DNA of 64,000 bases from Bombardia bombarda (GCA_030512295.1 JAULSR010000004.1:1054001-1118000); one strand, 5' to 3'. Shown: positions 36,899-50,487, counted from the first letter of the stretch. A program made the numbers and translations. The notes: generated from the letters alone by a model not told the origin.

Positions 36899-37585
36899 TG
36901 TGATGACAATAGCCTTGATGGCTAAAAAAAAAAAAACGAGATTTAAAATATGAGAGTTGATCTCAAAGGTGAACGAAATGTATGAGATGAAGGCTCTCTT
37001 CGGCGCGTCGCGCTTTCCTTCAATGATACATGATACATGAACTTTGAGCGGCAGGCGCGATTTGGCGAGTGGTGGGGTTGCAGCACTGAGGTCGCGCTGT
37101 AAATACAGTATACTTACACGGAAATTTGAAGCCAAACGTATTCGTGCCGTCACTATGTACACTAATTGCGGGAGGCTTCCATGTGGCGTTCCACCGGGCG
37201 CTCAAGCCACCATGCGCACCTGCAGCTGTCAAATGTCGAACCAATCTGCAACATGGGTCACTTCCTTGCCTTAGGTACCCAGATACAAAGGGACAAGATG
37301 TCATCAAAGACAATGGAAGTGAAGGTATCATGGTATCTTTCATTCCGCTCTACCACTGCTGCTCACTCATTTCCCATTAAAATTCCCACAAGGAAGGAAA
37401 ACTACATACGAGCCCCATAGAACGCCACGCAAATGCAACAAACATGGATATTTGCTCTCTGGTACATTCGGCCAAGCAAACCCCAGGTCGAGAGGAAAGA
37501 CAGACTTAAAAAGACAGACACATCATGATATCCTCGGTAAAAAAAAAACAAGCAACCACCCCACCCATCACCCATCACCCATCAC
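36899..37585. other. NNF1 promoter / 3' flank of b561 gene
   Basis: These 687 bp lie between the NNF1 start and the b561 gene stop, both on the minus strand. There is an A12 tract near 36925-36936 and no coding signal. Confidence 0.55.
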
Positions 37586-40356
37586 TCATTCAAAATCAAC
37601 CGTGTTCGACGGCTTACTGCTGCTCCCCTCCCTCCTCTCCAACCTCCTCCTCCTCCTCCGATCAGCAACCGACGGGTCCCTCAACGGCCCGCTCGGGCTC
37701 GGACTGATGGCGCTGAAGGCCCCCCCTCCCTCCACCGGACTGCTCATCCCAAAGCTGGACATGCTCATATTCCCCGCCGGCATACCACCACCCCCGCCCG
37801 ACGGTCCAGGCTGGCCAGAATAGTACGCCGAGTCCTTGCCCTGCGGCCTGCTGCGGCCTTGCGCAAACGCAGGGTTCGGCGGCGACAGCGGCGCGAGCGG
37901 CGCCGTCAGCGGCGGTTGTTCATTGTCTACCCGCTGCTCGGCCGCCGCCTCCGCCCTCCTCTGGCTCGAGTCCCGGTCCCCCCTCCTATACCGCCGGCTG
38001 GACGCGTCGGCCTCCGACTGGCTGCTGACCGAGTCGTTGCGCCGGCGCCGGCGCTGCTCCTCGTCCGTGAGCCTGCGCAGCGTGATGTTCTTGTCCCTGT
38101 CGTGCACCTGCACCTTGACGCTGACCGGCTCGCGCGAGCGCTCTCGCCGGCGCCGCTCCTCGTCTTCCTCTGCTGCCAGGTGGCTGGCTGTCGCCACGGC
38201 TGCGGCGGCTGCGGCAGCCGCGGCCGCGTCTCCTCCCCCTCCTCCCCCTCCTCCCATACTGCTTTCGGCTGCTCCCCGGCGGGAGGAATGGCGGCGGTGC
38301 TGTTGGCCGCCAGACGAGATGTATGCCTCGCTGCCTGACTCCCCAAAGATGCCGTGGGGATCAGTCGGCATGGGCGGCATGGCGACGGGCTGCATGATGT
38401 GTGATTGGGGCTTAGACTGCGCTAACCGGGCCGCTATTGCAGCAGGGTCGTACACGGGTATTGGTATCGGTGCTCGGGGGAGCAGCACTGGGCCGCTGCC
38501 CCCTGGAACCGGGACCGGAGGTGGGGGTTGGGCGTTGCCTACGGGGGCTGGGTCGTAGGGTGTGTCGCCGCGTGGCTCGATTGAGGAGCCCCCGGACAGC
38601 ACGGTGGACGTCATGACTGTTGAGGGCGGTGGTGGGCGGCCGGCCGGCTGGCGTCGTGACTCGCGCCTCGTGGGTGTGGGATACCCGTCGCTTGTGTATC
38701 GCGAGTTCCGGTTGCCTGACCGCCTGTCTTCTTCGTCCCTTCTTCTGTCCTCCTCGTCTCTGAGTCGTTCCTCCTCCCTTCGGTCCCGGCCGTCCTTGGC
38801 CTTCTTCCCCAGCCAGCCCAGGCCGATCCCGGCAAGGAGACCCTTTCCTGCGGAACCCCCGCCGATACTTCTTCTCTTCTCAGACGCTCTCCTGGAAGGA
38901 CTGACGTAGGAAGAGTAGTCGGAGCCATCCACGGTGCTCTCAAACCTCGACTGGCCCGCATGGGAACGCTGCGGCGTCCTAGGCCTCGCTACTGGTCGTT
39001 CTTCGGCAGCACTAAGAGCGGCGGCGGCCATGACTGGGTTACCGGGCGGCGGGAGCAGAGGCGACCTCCTATCGTATCGGCTGCCGCGTCGTTGAAAATC
39101 TTCTGTCCGCTCGCTAACAGTAAAATCACTCTCCGACGGCGGGTTTCTCCTGTGTCTGCGCGTCCGGCTTGGCGTGTCTGTAGCGACAGCGGAATAATTG
39201 TCGTCATGTCCTCGGTCTCGACGACCCAGCATCCGCCCAAACAACGCCCCGGCACCAGCCCCTGCGCCAGCAGCAAACATCTTGTTCATGAACCCCCCTC
39301 CGCCGCCACTCTCGCGGCGTCGCTCCGTGCGCTTTTCATCGTAATAGCCACTCGACTCGCGGCGCGGCGAGGGAATGACCTCGGGCCCAACGCTCCCAGT
39401 CAGGTGAGACCGCCCCGGGCTGGGACTGCGGCTCAGTCCCCTCTCAGAATCGCGGTTGCGCTTACTGCGACTGCGCATCAGCGCCCAGATACCTGCGCCG
39501 GCGGCCAGCGGACCCAGCCAGCTCCTGCCCCCGCTCGCCTTGCGGTGGGTGGTATTGGTGCCCGTGTAGCCACTGTCCGAATGCCCACCGCTGACGTAGC
39601 GCTCCCCCCCGCCTCCTCGGCGGCCGTGGTCTCTGTAGTCGAGCACAAAGAATAAAAAGGCCAAGAAGGCCATCCAGACGGCGTAGAGGATGAAGAGGTA
39701 CTTGGGCGAGCCGTAGAGGGTGAGGCCGAGGGGCACCTGGATGATGCCGAGGATGGCGATGGCGCGGCCGGACCAGCGGTGCAGGTGGACGCGCAGCGAG
39801 CGGCCCGTGATGTGGCGGACGAGGCGCCCGCCCACGGCCTGCAGGAGGATGAGGACGTAGATGGCGACGCCGATGCCATGGTGGGGGTTCGTGAGGGCGC
39901 GGGCCGGGCCGACGGCCATGAAGCCGAGGATGAAGATGACGGTGGAGAAGCCGACGGCGAGGATCTGCATGTAGGCATGGTAGCGGACCGCGTAGCCCGG
40001 GTTGCGGGCGTAGAAGCGCACGATGAGGACGGCGATGGGCACGAGGAAGAGGAATGTGATGGCTGCGAGGACGCCGTGGCTGAGGATGAGGCTGTGGTAT
40101 TGCGTGAGGGTCGAGAAGCGGTTGCCCATTCCTGTGAAAGGGGGCGGGTTGTTAGAAAGGAGATGTCACATCACATGGGGGTGTAGTAGGCATGTTTGTG
40201 TTTACCATTGTATCGCATAGTCTCGAAGTTGAGGCCGACCAGGTTGGGTAAGAGGAATGTATTCTTTGTAAAGTCCCATGTCCCGTCGCCGACTGTCATG
40301 GTGTTTGACGAGTAGGCGCTCGACCCCGGCGGGGAGAGGTTGTCGGCGGGCGCCAT
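37586..40356 (-). CDS. Cytochrome b561-like membrane protein with long disordered tail
   Basis: Two exons on the minus strand (40206-40356 and 37586-40131) give 898 aa; a 74-bp intron joins MRYN to GMGNRFS. Five or six hydrophobic helices lie at about 65-220 and carry the four b561-type histidines: LSHGV (H69), VRYHAYM, NPHHGIG and VHLHRWSGRA. These are known in the family as axial ligands of two haems that move electrons across the membrane. The remaining 670 or so residues are disordered: Arg/Ser/Pro-rich, Gly-rich (GGGGGGGGDAAAAAAAAAA) and with a striking conserved-looking island, VSVKVQVHDRDKNITLRRL, followed by Arg-rich charge. There is no signal peptide; the short N-terminus of about 50 residues precedes helix 1. 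Haem binding is inferred from the His positions, and the function of the tail is unknown. Confidence 0.82.
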
Positions 40357-43300
40357 GGTGGTGTGTCAATCAGTTGTGGCGATGACGCTGTCGCTGGCTG
40401 CTGGAATGTAAAGAAATGCGTTTGCGACGGGCGGGAGACGTTCGCTCGTTCGCTCGTTCGCTCGAGCTGCTGCTTGCTGGGGATGGCGTTATTGGCGGGG
40501 CAAGCAAAACCGACCCTGTGCTATCATTGGCAGCAGTCCATGTGTTATGTAGTGACCGTAGCTTTTTGTTTTTGCGGGAAATATCTCAACCCGCCAAGTT
40601 CATGCCAAAGCAAAGAAGCGGTGCAAACTGTGTGTGTGTTTGTGTGTCGTCTTCTCTCTTCGCCCTATTTTTTTCTCGCTGCACACTAAGGTATGGAAGC
40701 TATCATCGTAGAGTAACAATGGAATCAACACATTGTTGGGGGGACCCTTGGAAGGGCTCGAGAAGCGCCTCTTCCCGCCCGTTGCTAGGGAACCAGAGCC
40801 TGGAAAGCTGTCAAGTGGGGCAGCTGCCTACGCTAGTTCGTTTTGCTTCGCCCTTTGGGAATCCGGGGTTCAGCTCCGACCAAGTATGAGTTTTAGCCAA
40901 TCATTGCGACGCATTCGACCAAAGCACGAAAACAATTGGGCAGTCTTTCCTCTCTTGCTTTCTTCTGCATCTCGTTTTTGCATGCACAACTTGAAGTTCA
41001 ACGCAAGTGTTACCACTAGCGTACATTAGCTTTGTCCTATCAGTGCCGTCTGAATTGAAACATTCACTTGGCTGCTGCCATCCCAAGTTTCGTTACTACG
41101 GGATCCCTATCAATACTTGAGATGATGCTCCTTCAGATGCGGATCATTGACCCAACTTTGTTACATCGCGCTGCCAATGCACGGGCGTCATTGATCATGT
41201 CCACGCCTCTCCTTTTGAGTGCGATATTTCAGTTCCCCATCTTCACAGCTCTGTTCGTCCATTCAACAGCATGGAGCAATAAGCCTAGCAACAACCCCAC
41301 TGTTGATATCCCCGAGTCCAAAGGGTAGCCAGCCTCAGCCAGTTACTCATTTCTCCACCCACATCCACAGCCGTTTTGTTTCACGGGAACGATACAGCAC
41401 AGTTTTCCCGGTTTCCGAAGCGCGCTGCAACTCTGCCTGAACTACAGCCCGTGATCGAGGCATTATACCGCCGGGTATCAGTTCACTACTGTACGTCGAC
41501 CCCGGTTCAGGGCGGGTCCTGCAAGCACAACTTTCTTGGACAAATGGGTCCCGTCGTGAGAGGACGAGCACGAGGACTTTGTCGGCAATAACCTGTGGCT
41601 ATTCCGTCGTCTGCTCGCCTCTTCCAGGCAGTATCTCACCGCGACGCATTTTTCCTCCGACGGTAACCTCGCTCAGTCGCAGTCCTTGCAGGCCTCCTTC
41701 CAAGGAACAAAGGGATGTTGGCTTGTGTTGAGTTACCTGGAAACGACAGGCTCTGTGCCATCACCCAGGTCCAAGATGTCATGACAGCTTCGCGAACATC
41801 GATACCGACCATGATCATCTCACATCTGTTCTCGCCATCTTCTCCCCGTTGCCGGCATCAAGGTTCTGGGAGCTTGAGTTATCATCGAAAGGGAAGGTGG
41901 AGCGGAGTGGTAACTCCGGCGTTCGGGTTCTAACTCTTCAACTCTTGGGGGCCATTTCCATGGTAGCAGCAGTTGCGATACTGCGTGTGGTCGAGACCCT
42001 TGATTCCCTGAGGTGGCATATGGCAGAGCCCCATGTCACCATGTCACCATGTTCCATCACGTCCCCGCCCTGTTGAACAGGTCAGAGCCCTCGACACATC
42101 GTATTCCTCACCGTCCCGTGGACCAAATAAGACATGGTAGGCGAAGCTGACGGCTGATCCGGGTGAGAAAATCATCAATGTTCAACCGGGCCAGGCCTTC
42201 GGTCGTGTCTCAGGCTCTTCGTCTGTGTCCAGGTCAAACGGAGTCGTTGCCGTTCATCCCGTATGCCGTATGGAGGGGCTGCTGAAAAGGAAGGGGAAAA
42301 AAAACATCGTGAGCAAAACGATTTGCAATCATGACAGACCCAAGGTCGTTTTGTTTCGTGTTTCTTTCTCCCACTCTGCAGGCTGAAGCGGTGAGCAGAC
42401 GTGCAATTAGTCTCTTCTTCAACACGGACTGCGGCGCCTCCGATGCAACCCCAGTGGTGTGCTGGTGTTCGAGTCAGCACCCAAAGGTTAGTTAAAGATG
42501 CCGGTGCTTTGCCGCCTCCACGCGCTTTTTAAAGACCGCCCGCTGTTCTGTCAGTTAGGTAGGTAGCTGGGGTAGTTAGCGCTTGGCTGTCTGTGGCTGT
42601 AGCACAGATGACGTAGAAGCGGGACGGGAAATCGGATGAGGAGTGTCGGCTAATTGGGGTTCATAATGGGCTGCTACTGTGGTACGTACCCTGTGTGCAC
42701 AGACATCTGCAAAGACAAATCCCTCGAATACGAGAAAAGCAGCATGCATGCATTCTCGAATCTTCATCTTGGCCAACATTTTCTCGTCGATGCCTCCATC
42801 GGGACGGAACTTGCATGTTTTTTTGGCGTTTGGGTTTGATAGAGAGTTGCAGTTTCCATGGAGGTGAGAGCGGTTCGTATCGTCATAAACGGCTGCTCAC
42901 CCCTCCCCCGCGCTATTTCCTCTTACAGATACGAGAGACCATCTTCAATGGCCTCCTGACCTGCATTTCCCCTGCCACCAGCCTCCAAGTCCAGCATCTT
43001 TTCGTCCATCTGCCTTTTTTTCCCCCATGTCATCAAGGTGACAGTTACAACGAAACGCTGCCTGGGCCGAAGGTTTGGGCTTCCCAAAAGAGTATTCTTT
43101 CTGGAGTAGGCCTGGCCGGACAGGGCACGTTGCCTAAGACACACACTTACTCAGTGGCGATCGTAGTCTCCAAGTGGGGTTCCTCGATTGCAGCTGGTTC
43201 AATGACCGGCTCAACGACCGACCATGGGGCACTTTCGGTCCACCATTGTTACCTCTCCTTTCTGTTGTTGCCCAGGGCAGGTGTAACCTACGGTAAGGCA

Positions 43301-43580
43301 GCTGGTAGCGGGTAGGTAAAAAATCTGAATGGTAACATGTCGATTCAAATTGAACATGGGGCTAGTCTATATAACCTCCTCCTCCGTCCTCTGCCTAATG
43401 ACAGACTGGACCTGCATCACCATCAACAACTGACCAACAGACTGCCACATTTAGTATCACAGGCCAAGCTAGTCTACTGCGTCTAATATCCCATCTATCT
43501 ATCCATCCATTTAATCACATCAACCCCCAAATATCAACCACCATCTCTCCCATCTTCATCCCTCCCACCTACCCGTAACA
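40357..43580. other. 3.2 kb gene-poor promoter region (divergent)
   Basis: The b561 gene (-) and a secreted-protein gene (+) start at either end, so both promoters lie here. CGTTCGCT is repeated three times at 40438-40462, about 85-110 bp upstream of the b561 ATG. Open frames up to about 206 codons (for example 42695-43315) show no domains or plausible starts. Nothing else is recognised. Confidence 0.55.
43368..43374 (+). promoter_or_regulatory. TATA box of the secreted-protein gene
   Basis: TATATAA lies 207 bp upstream of the ATG at 43581 and is followed by a pyrimidine- and CA-rich leader. Confidence 0.5.
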
Positions 43581-44296
43581 ATGAAGTCGACCATCTTCTC
43601 GGGCGTGCTCGCCACTCTCCTCGCCTCCTCGGCCGCCGTCCTGGCGCAGGATTACAACCAGACGGATCCCTTCTTCCTCAAGGTTACGTCGCCGACCAAC
43701 GCCGACGTCGACGGCACTTTCCTCTACTCGTGCCACGCCGGCGCCGCCATCCAGACCCTCTGCCTCGGCACCAAGGACACGCCCACCAGCCTCGTCTCGG
43801 CCGGCTTCTTCTACAACTACACCGTCTACGACGGCCAGGCCGCCAGCTCGGGCCTGCTCGTCTGGAACCTGCCCTACACGAGCGGCGAGACGGGCGAGCC
43901 CGCTACCGTGTCGCTGCCGCTCAACTTGAACTATAACCCCGGCAGCAATGTGGCGTCTACGCTGCTTCAGGTACGTTTCTTTCTACTTCCCCTTCCTTAA
44001 CGTTCAAGTAAGTAAGTTCCTTGGCTGACTGTGTGTCTGTGATACAGCCCGGCTACGACTCGGTCTCGGTCGCCTTCGCGGGCAGCAACCTGGTGATCCC
44101 CTCGTACATTGACGACTCGACCTTTGTGGCCGGCCAGCGCCCCAACATCACGGGCGCCACCACCCCCCTCACCCAGTGGTACGCCTGCTGGGTCTATGTC
44201 GGCAGCTACTACTACAACGCGCTTGCCTGGGTCACCAACGGCGCCCCCCACAACCCGACCTGCCAGGCCGTCAGCGTTGTGAGAGTGGATGCTTAA
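43581..44296 (+). CDS. Small secreted protein, unrecognised family
   Basis: Two exons (43581-43970 and 44048-44296) give 212 aa; the 77-bp intron is phase 0 with donor GTACGT. A clear signal peptide covers about residues 1-22 (MKSTIFSGVLATLLASSAAVLA, cleaved before QDYNQ). The mature protein of about 190 aa has four Cys and at least three N-glycosylation sites (NQT, NYT, NIT), many Thr/Ser/Tyr and repeated beta-strand-like segments such as GLLVWNLPYTSGETGEPATVSLPLNL. I do not recognise the family. It could be a cell-wall or extracellular matrix protein, or an effector-like protein; the sequence does not choose between them. It is flanked by 3.2 and 6.5 kb of gene-poor DNA. Confidence 0.82.
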
Positions 44297-45474
44297 GAGG
44301 TTGTTAGTGATGAGAGATGGAGTGTGCACGAAGAGGAAGGAGGATAGAGGGGGGAAGAGAGGCTGACTGGAAGGGGAGATGGGCATTGGGCATTTGCTCG
44401 CTGGGGCTATAAATGATGAAACGAAAAACGGGATATATATACATACGGGTAATCGATAATGACTTGCTGCCGGCTTTTGAAAAAGGGGTGGAGATGAGGA
44501 GGAAAATGCACATAAAGATAGAACAATTGATCTATTTGAGTTATCAAGGGACCCCTGAGGTGTTTGCCGTTTTTTATATGCCTGTGAAGCGGAGTGTGTA
44601 TTGGGCCCTGGGTTACCTAGGTAGGTATGCAGGCTTGGCAGCAAGCTCAATGAAGCTCCGATATAGCTTCTTCCTCAATTCGTATATCAATCCTCGTGGC
44701 ACACAGATTACCTGCCAGTGGTCTATTACGTATACGTACATATGTACTACGCCGCGGAGGGCGGATATGTACTATATACGTCTCTCTGATGTGATGGATT
44801 ACTATGTCTGTTTCCCCAGTTGTCCCACGTGCGACGAAGCCTTGGCAGAACGACGGGATAGGGGCCACAACAACTGTTCGACTCTGCTGTCCCACTGCTC
44901 TGGATGGGTCCCTTGATTAATTGACTCGAAAGCTCAGCTTCGCCACCAGGGGGGGGAGGGTTCAGGGGGGGCCAACCGGGTTTGATCCTTAGGGGGGGAT
45001 CTAGAAGACGAGGAGAATGGAAGTTGAAGCGCGAAAAGCAGAAGTTGAGCTTCTTAATTCCTACATTCACCCCCCTAATGGATTCGGCCCTTTGTTTTCT
45101 TTCTGGGCTGACACGGCAGCACCCCTGTGTATGTATGTCGTCCTCCTGCTGTGTTTTTTTTTTTTTGTTATTATGAGAGTTGACAACTTCATCACACCGG
45201 AGATTTCGGGGCTCGTGTGATGTTCCAGCGGATCAACAAGTCATAGATGTTCGATGTGTTGTGTTTTTGCAGCAGCACAACAGAGAATATCACTACCTAG
45301 ACTCCAGTGGATGGCGAATTTCAATCATAACCTAGGTGATTACTACTATTCCTGCCCCCCTTCCTTCGGAAAGTCTTGATCCTTGTTCTTTCTATTTTTG
45401 ATGGGATTGTACGAGTGACCTCTATATTGTTTATTTACTTGTAAGAACATACCAACCATCTCAGGTTGGGGGTT

Positions 45475-45493
45475 GGGGGGGGGGGGGGGGGGG
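45475..45493. repeat. G19 homopolymer tract
   Basis: Nineteen G in a row, preceded by GGGGGTT-type runs, in non-coding DNA. Confidence 0.85.
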
Positions 45494-48400
45494 CAACAAA
45501 GTCATGATCACGCGTAATGTTCTTTCCGAGGCTGACATGACTGAGGTATCTGGGAGGTTGTAGCTTTGTGTTTTCTTCGTCTTCTTTTCTCCGTCCACCT
45601 TCGGACTTGTTCATCTATCTGCCTCACTTCGTGTGCCATGGGATCACGTACAGATACGATATGGATGAACACGTGTAAAAGATTCCCTGAATTCATGGAA
45701 TGTTTATACCAAGCATATACGTAATTACATTATATCTAAGCTAAGCGATATAGACAGTTATCACAGCAATATTGTGGTTGAGATTGCTCCGAGGAGACTA
45801 GGGTATGGTGTCAACCTTAATGGTTTTAAAAGCTATGATGGGTCATGGGCTGCCATAATGAATGGAGTTCTGAGTTATTGTAGGTCATTGAGGTTAAGAT
45901 GGAGGTGCGAGTTTGTGATGTAGTGAAGGACGGAGCCATGAGCCCATGTCATCAAGTTGATTTCCCAAACGAGTATCAGAAGTGACTTGAGTAAAGATTA
46001 CCTAAGGCATGTACCGGCAAGCTGTCGAAACAAAGGACAAGTTGAGATCGAACAGAATAGTAATTCCATTGATCTAAGATGTACAGCTGGTTGATAAACC
46101 TCAGTGCTGAAAATAAATGGCTGAGATCTGTTCACGCAAGTTCAAGCAGCTTTTTCCGACTCGTCGTTGCTGTTGAGGCGGCTTGCATTTGAACGAAGTT
46201 ATTAGTTACTACTTAGGTATATGATAATATAACCACAGGTACGGAATAACACCAGATGAAAAGACACCCTTTTAGGTAGGTACCGGTCATTCTACACATC
46301 TATCTAAGTAGCCACCACGTTGTGTCTAGTTCTCGGCAGCTTTCTAGCAGACTATAGCTTGACACATTGCTCCGTCACATATTTCACGACTTTTCAACTC
46401 TACCACCGGCCGTAGTCCTTGACGGGCACACAACATCGGTATCCTAAAGAAGGCTCGCCACGGCGCCGTTTTGCATTGCACCACCCACCCCTTTCCCCCT
46501 CCCCCACCGGCTGTCGGCCGTCAGCAAGTCTAGGCTATCTAAGCTGTCACCTAGCTCAGTCTCTCGGTATGTTGACAACCGACTGACAGGGTAGGTACGT
46601 TGCGCAGACAGGTCGTGACTGCTGCCGTACCATGTTCCAGGGCGGCGGTGGCCGCCGTTCACTTCTCAACAGGACGACCCCTAATTAACTTGCCGTAGCA
46701 TGACCACACGAACCCCAGTTCTATATATTGGGTGGTCTTGGTGGTGGCGAGACCGGAATCTTAGCAGCTGGTGAACACACAACTTGATTTGCTGTCTCTT
46801 TTCTTCTGTTCGTTTTCTATTTGTCGTACTTGCATCCAGTCCAACGGCCGGGACACTGGTATGGGCAGATGGAAAACAGGCATGGATCGGGAATGTCACC
46901 TACGTAGGTTACCTTGCGCTGCAGTGGGATGGAGCGGGAAAGTGGTACTGAAAGGACCACGCGGGACTATGGTCTAGGAAAGGATGGAAGGCACACTGTC
47001 GGTGATGGGCGATGGGGTAGGCGCAAGTGGCAAGTTTGGGCATCTGCCGTGTGTTGTTCGTTCTTGCTATTTTTGATGTCTGTTCCATATCACGCCAGAT
47101 TTGCGTTCGCGCCAGTCATTTCCTGCCACGCATCTCTGTGTAATGCTCTTCCTTCCTTCCTTCCGCCAGGGAGAAGCCAGTGGATAAGGTTATCAACAGG
47201 CAAGCACATGAAAAGCTAAAGACGCCAGGAAGGTACGGTTGTCCAACCCTCGCGAGGTGGAGGGCCCCTAGACCCTGGATTGCTCCTTCCCCTGAGTTGT
47301 CTACAAGAATTTTTTAGCGTGAGTATAACCCCCCCCCCCTCCCTCGGATTCCGAATTATCTGCTTTGCCCGTTTCTCAACTCTCATTCCCTCACATTCGC
47401 AAGATAGAGGTCTCGAGATAGTTGGTTCTACGATGCAGTCTAAGGAAATCGGCACCCCTACAGATCGTCTTTGGCACTAATCTCAATGGCCCCTCATAAT
47501 GTATATCCTTTGGGAGCTGTAGCTTTGCATGTTTAAAACAGAGGACAAAGCAGAAGACAAAGCAAGTCGAGTCCAGGCAATGACATAGTAGTATGTAGCG
47601 TGGGGGACAATTTCAGGATTTGCTTCTTCTATCCATGACAAACCAACTAGCTGTCGTCAGTACAAAAGATCACAAATGCAGCTACGTATGCACGAATACC
47701 GATAGGCATACAACCTGGCCCCAACCCATAGCACATAGCAACCGGGCGGAGATAGCCTCACCGCTGTCGGGCGGTCGGGCAATCGGAGGATTTACTGACG
47801 ATTATGCAGCCATCCCTATGTGGCGTCGATGGCGTGCACTCACTGGGGCAATCGTAGTAGTTTGCTACAAGGCAACTACGACAACCCCGAAGCTAAGGTA
47901 GCCGGTGCGGCAAAGAAGAAGGATACAAGACAGCCAGCCAAAGGTTAAGAGAGGGGAAAAGGTCGCACAGCTGAAAAGCTGAAAACGATGATCAAGCCAC
48001 AGTTTTATGGTTCTCTGTTCCGGTGGTGGTGGTCCGATGTGTTGTGTATGTACTGATTATGTGTGTGCGTAGATCAGGCTCCAAGCAACCACACAACCAC
48101 GAATACTCACACACACCAGACCAGAATCCCGGGCGGGCAGGAGCATGACAGATTTCGACGATCGCCAGGTGGCCGACCCGCACATTGTCTATCAATCCAC
48201 GATGGAAAACCATTGGGCCAGAGTTTCTCTTCAAATTCCCGAAAGGGATTCAATTGGGCACGCTGATCGACATGCCAGCAAAACGAAGCCATGGGGGATC
48301 ATCAACGGCTCGAAACAGTTGATCATCCCATGGTGTTCTGTTTTGTCAGTGTATTCTACGATCGTGCCTTCCCAACTGGGATATCACAAAAGCCTCAGTA

Positions 48401-50487
48401 CGTGACATTTGCTGTGTTATCTTCCGAAGATGGGGATACCTCCGAATATCGAATCACGTCGTCGCCTCGGATTATGGCCTTGCAACAGCATATGAAATTC
48501 CGAGATAGGCGTATAGACAGAAAGCTGATTTGATGAACGATGTTGACAAAGAGGTCACACAAACATGAGGCTGGGTAGCACACGAAATTATCACCAGAAC
48601 GAGGCATCCGATGCTCGGTGCGAGTCAGTCCTTTTGTGTCAACTTGACACAAGGCTGTCGTTGCGGAATTATTTCGGTGGCCATGAGGTGGGTGAGTGAG
48701 CTATCCCAGGAAAAAGGTTGGGTTGGACAGTCAAAGAGCTCGGGTAAATAAGGTTGTCGGGTATCGTACGAGTGCGAGTGCGAGTGCAAGTGTAGCTGGA
48801 GTTCGGGTTGTTCTTTCCCTCGGGGTGGGATACCCATTCCCGTCGGCTGTAGAAGAACTGCTACCTCCGTATTCTACGTATACTGAGTGATACCAGATTC
48901 GCGGAGCCGCACACTGGAGCACTGGAGCAGTCCAGACAGTAAAAAACTTGTGGCGGTCGGTGGTCATGCGAGTCACCTAAAATCCGCCGTCACCCGCATC
49001 GAGGCATCGTGTACAGTACATACGGATGGATGGATATCGCATGACATGCAGCACGGCGGTGGGTGGTGGTTTCGTTTGTTTCAAACTGACAACTTGATAT
49101 CAGAACGTCAACTGGCTTATCGGGCTCGCAAGCCAATGCCAGAGACAAGGCGAAGAACTGCCCCGGCTGCCGGTGCCCCGCAGCGGCCAGAGTGCCCAGA
49201 AACAAGGCTACGGGCCCAACTCAGTCCTTGTTTCTGGGGACGGGCACTTTTCTGGGGGGACCCTGGGGCGACCCTGGGGCGAAATCTAGCTTGGCTTGGC
49301 GTGCTTGGCTTACAACATGCATGCATTGTTTTCCCTCCTCGCCCTCCAGGCTGCAGCCGCCTGCATAACACCACCACTTTCACCAGCGAATGCGGATACT
49401 GAATTTGAGAGCTTGGCTCTTTGCCCGACCCGACAGACAAACAGATCCAGAAAGCCGGCAAGGCATCCATTCGCAAAAGGCAGCATCAATTGACGGCCTT
49501 TGTATGGCTCACCGTGAATCACAGGGAAAAATCCGCCAAACCATTCGTTCAAGGCGAACCATTTGTGAAGGTGGGCGACAGACAGTCAAAGACGAACGGT
49601 GCATATTCTCGCCAACTTAGCCAAACCAGTCGGCCACACCATGATTCGCCCGGCCGGCGCCCATCCCACGAGATCACCATGGACAACGAGGTGGCGATGG
49701 ATGATCGCGGCGCGTTGCTACCAGATACTAATTGGGAGTGAACACCAAATCTGCGTCCTGCAGTGCAAAGAGGGAATGATGAAGCTCCACGCGTCTTCGA
49801 CATGAGAGCGAGCTTCGCTGTCGTCTGGGTGATGTCGTTACTTCATATTCCAGGTTGCTGAGGTTGTGCGTGCAACACGGCACAGCATCCACGACGGCAT
49901 ATTCAGCGTGCCCTGATTGACTCGGTCGCCCAGAACAGAGAGGTCTGAGGTGTCACACTCACCTTGGAGCAATGCCCAATTCATTTCACCTCGCATGGCT
50001 CCATGTGTCCTGTCTGCGCATGCCATTATTCTACACCCCGCCCCAGCCCCAAAGTCAAGCTGCAGGTTGCCGTGTGCGTCTTCGTTGCGCTTCTCAACCC
50101 AAGCTGGTCAAGCCATCCCTGTGGACAGCTTCCAGACCGAGGCGGGGCAACCACACCTTTGACGGGTGAGTGATGAAGTGAGTGATGGAGGGGCTGCTGT
50201 TCAAACGATAAGGGCTGCATATTTGGGCAACGACTCTGCTTCAGCCAAGTTGCCCGATCGCTGCTGCTGCTGCTACTGTTGTTAAGCCCCCGGGGCCGTT
50301 CGTGTTTTCGGATGGAGGGGTCGCGCGCAAGATCGTCATCCGTCTTGGCCGCTGGCAACCACACCCCTCTTTACCTTTCTGCTGCCGTGACCGACAATCA
50401 TCTCAAGTGATAACCAGGCGGCCAAACGTGGATGCTGTCCAACTGTCTCTCGGTTCCCGTTCCGTGCATCTTGTCTCTTGTCACTTT

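Noticed and set aside
42695..43315. 206-codon plus-strand ORF
   Set aside because: Composition is random-looking with many Cys/His/Trp, no domain, and it lies in the promoter gap of the secreted-protein gene.
48887..49402. 171-codon plus-strand ORF
   Set aside because: There is no homology pattern, and it spans direct repeats; length is within chance for GC-rich DNA.
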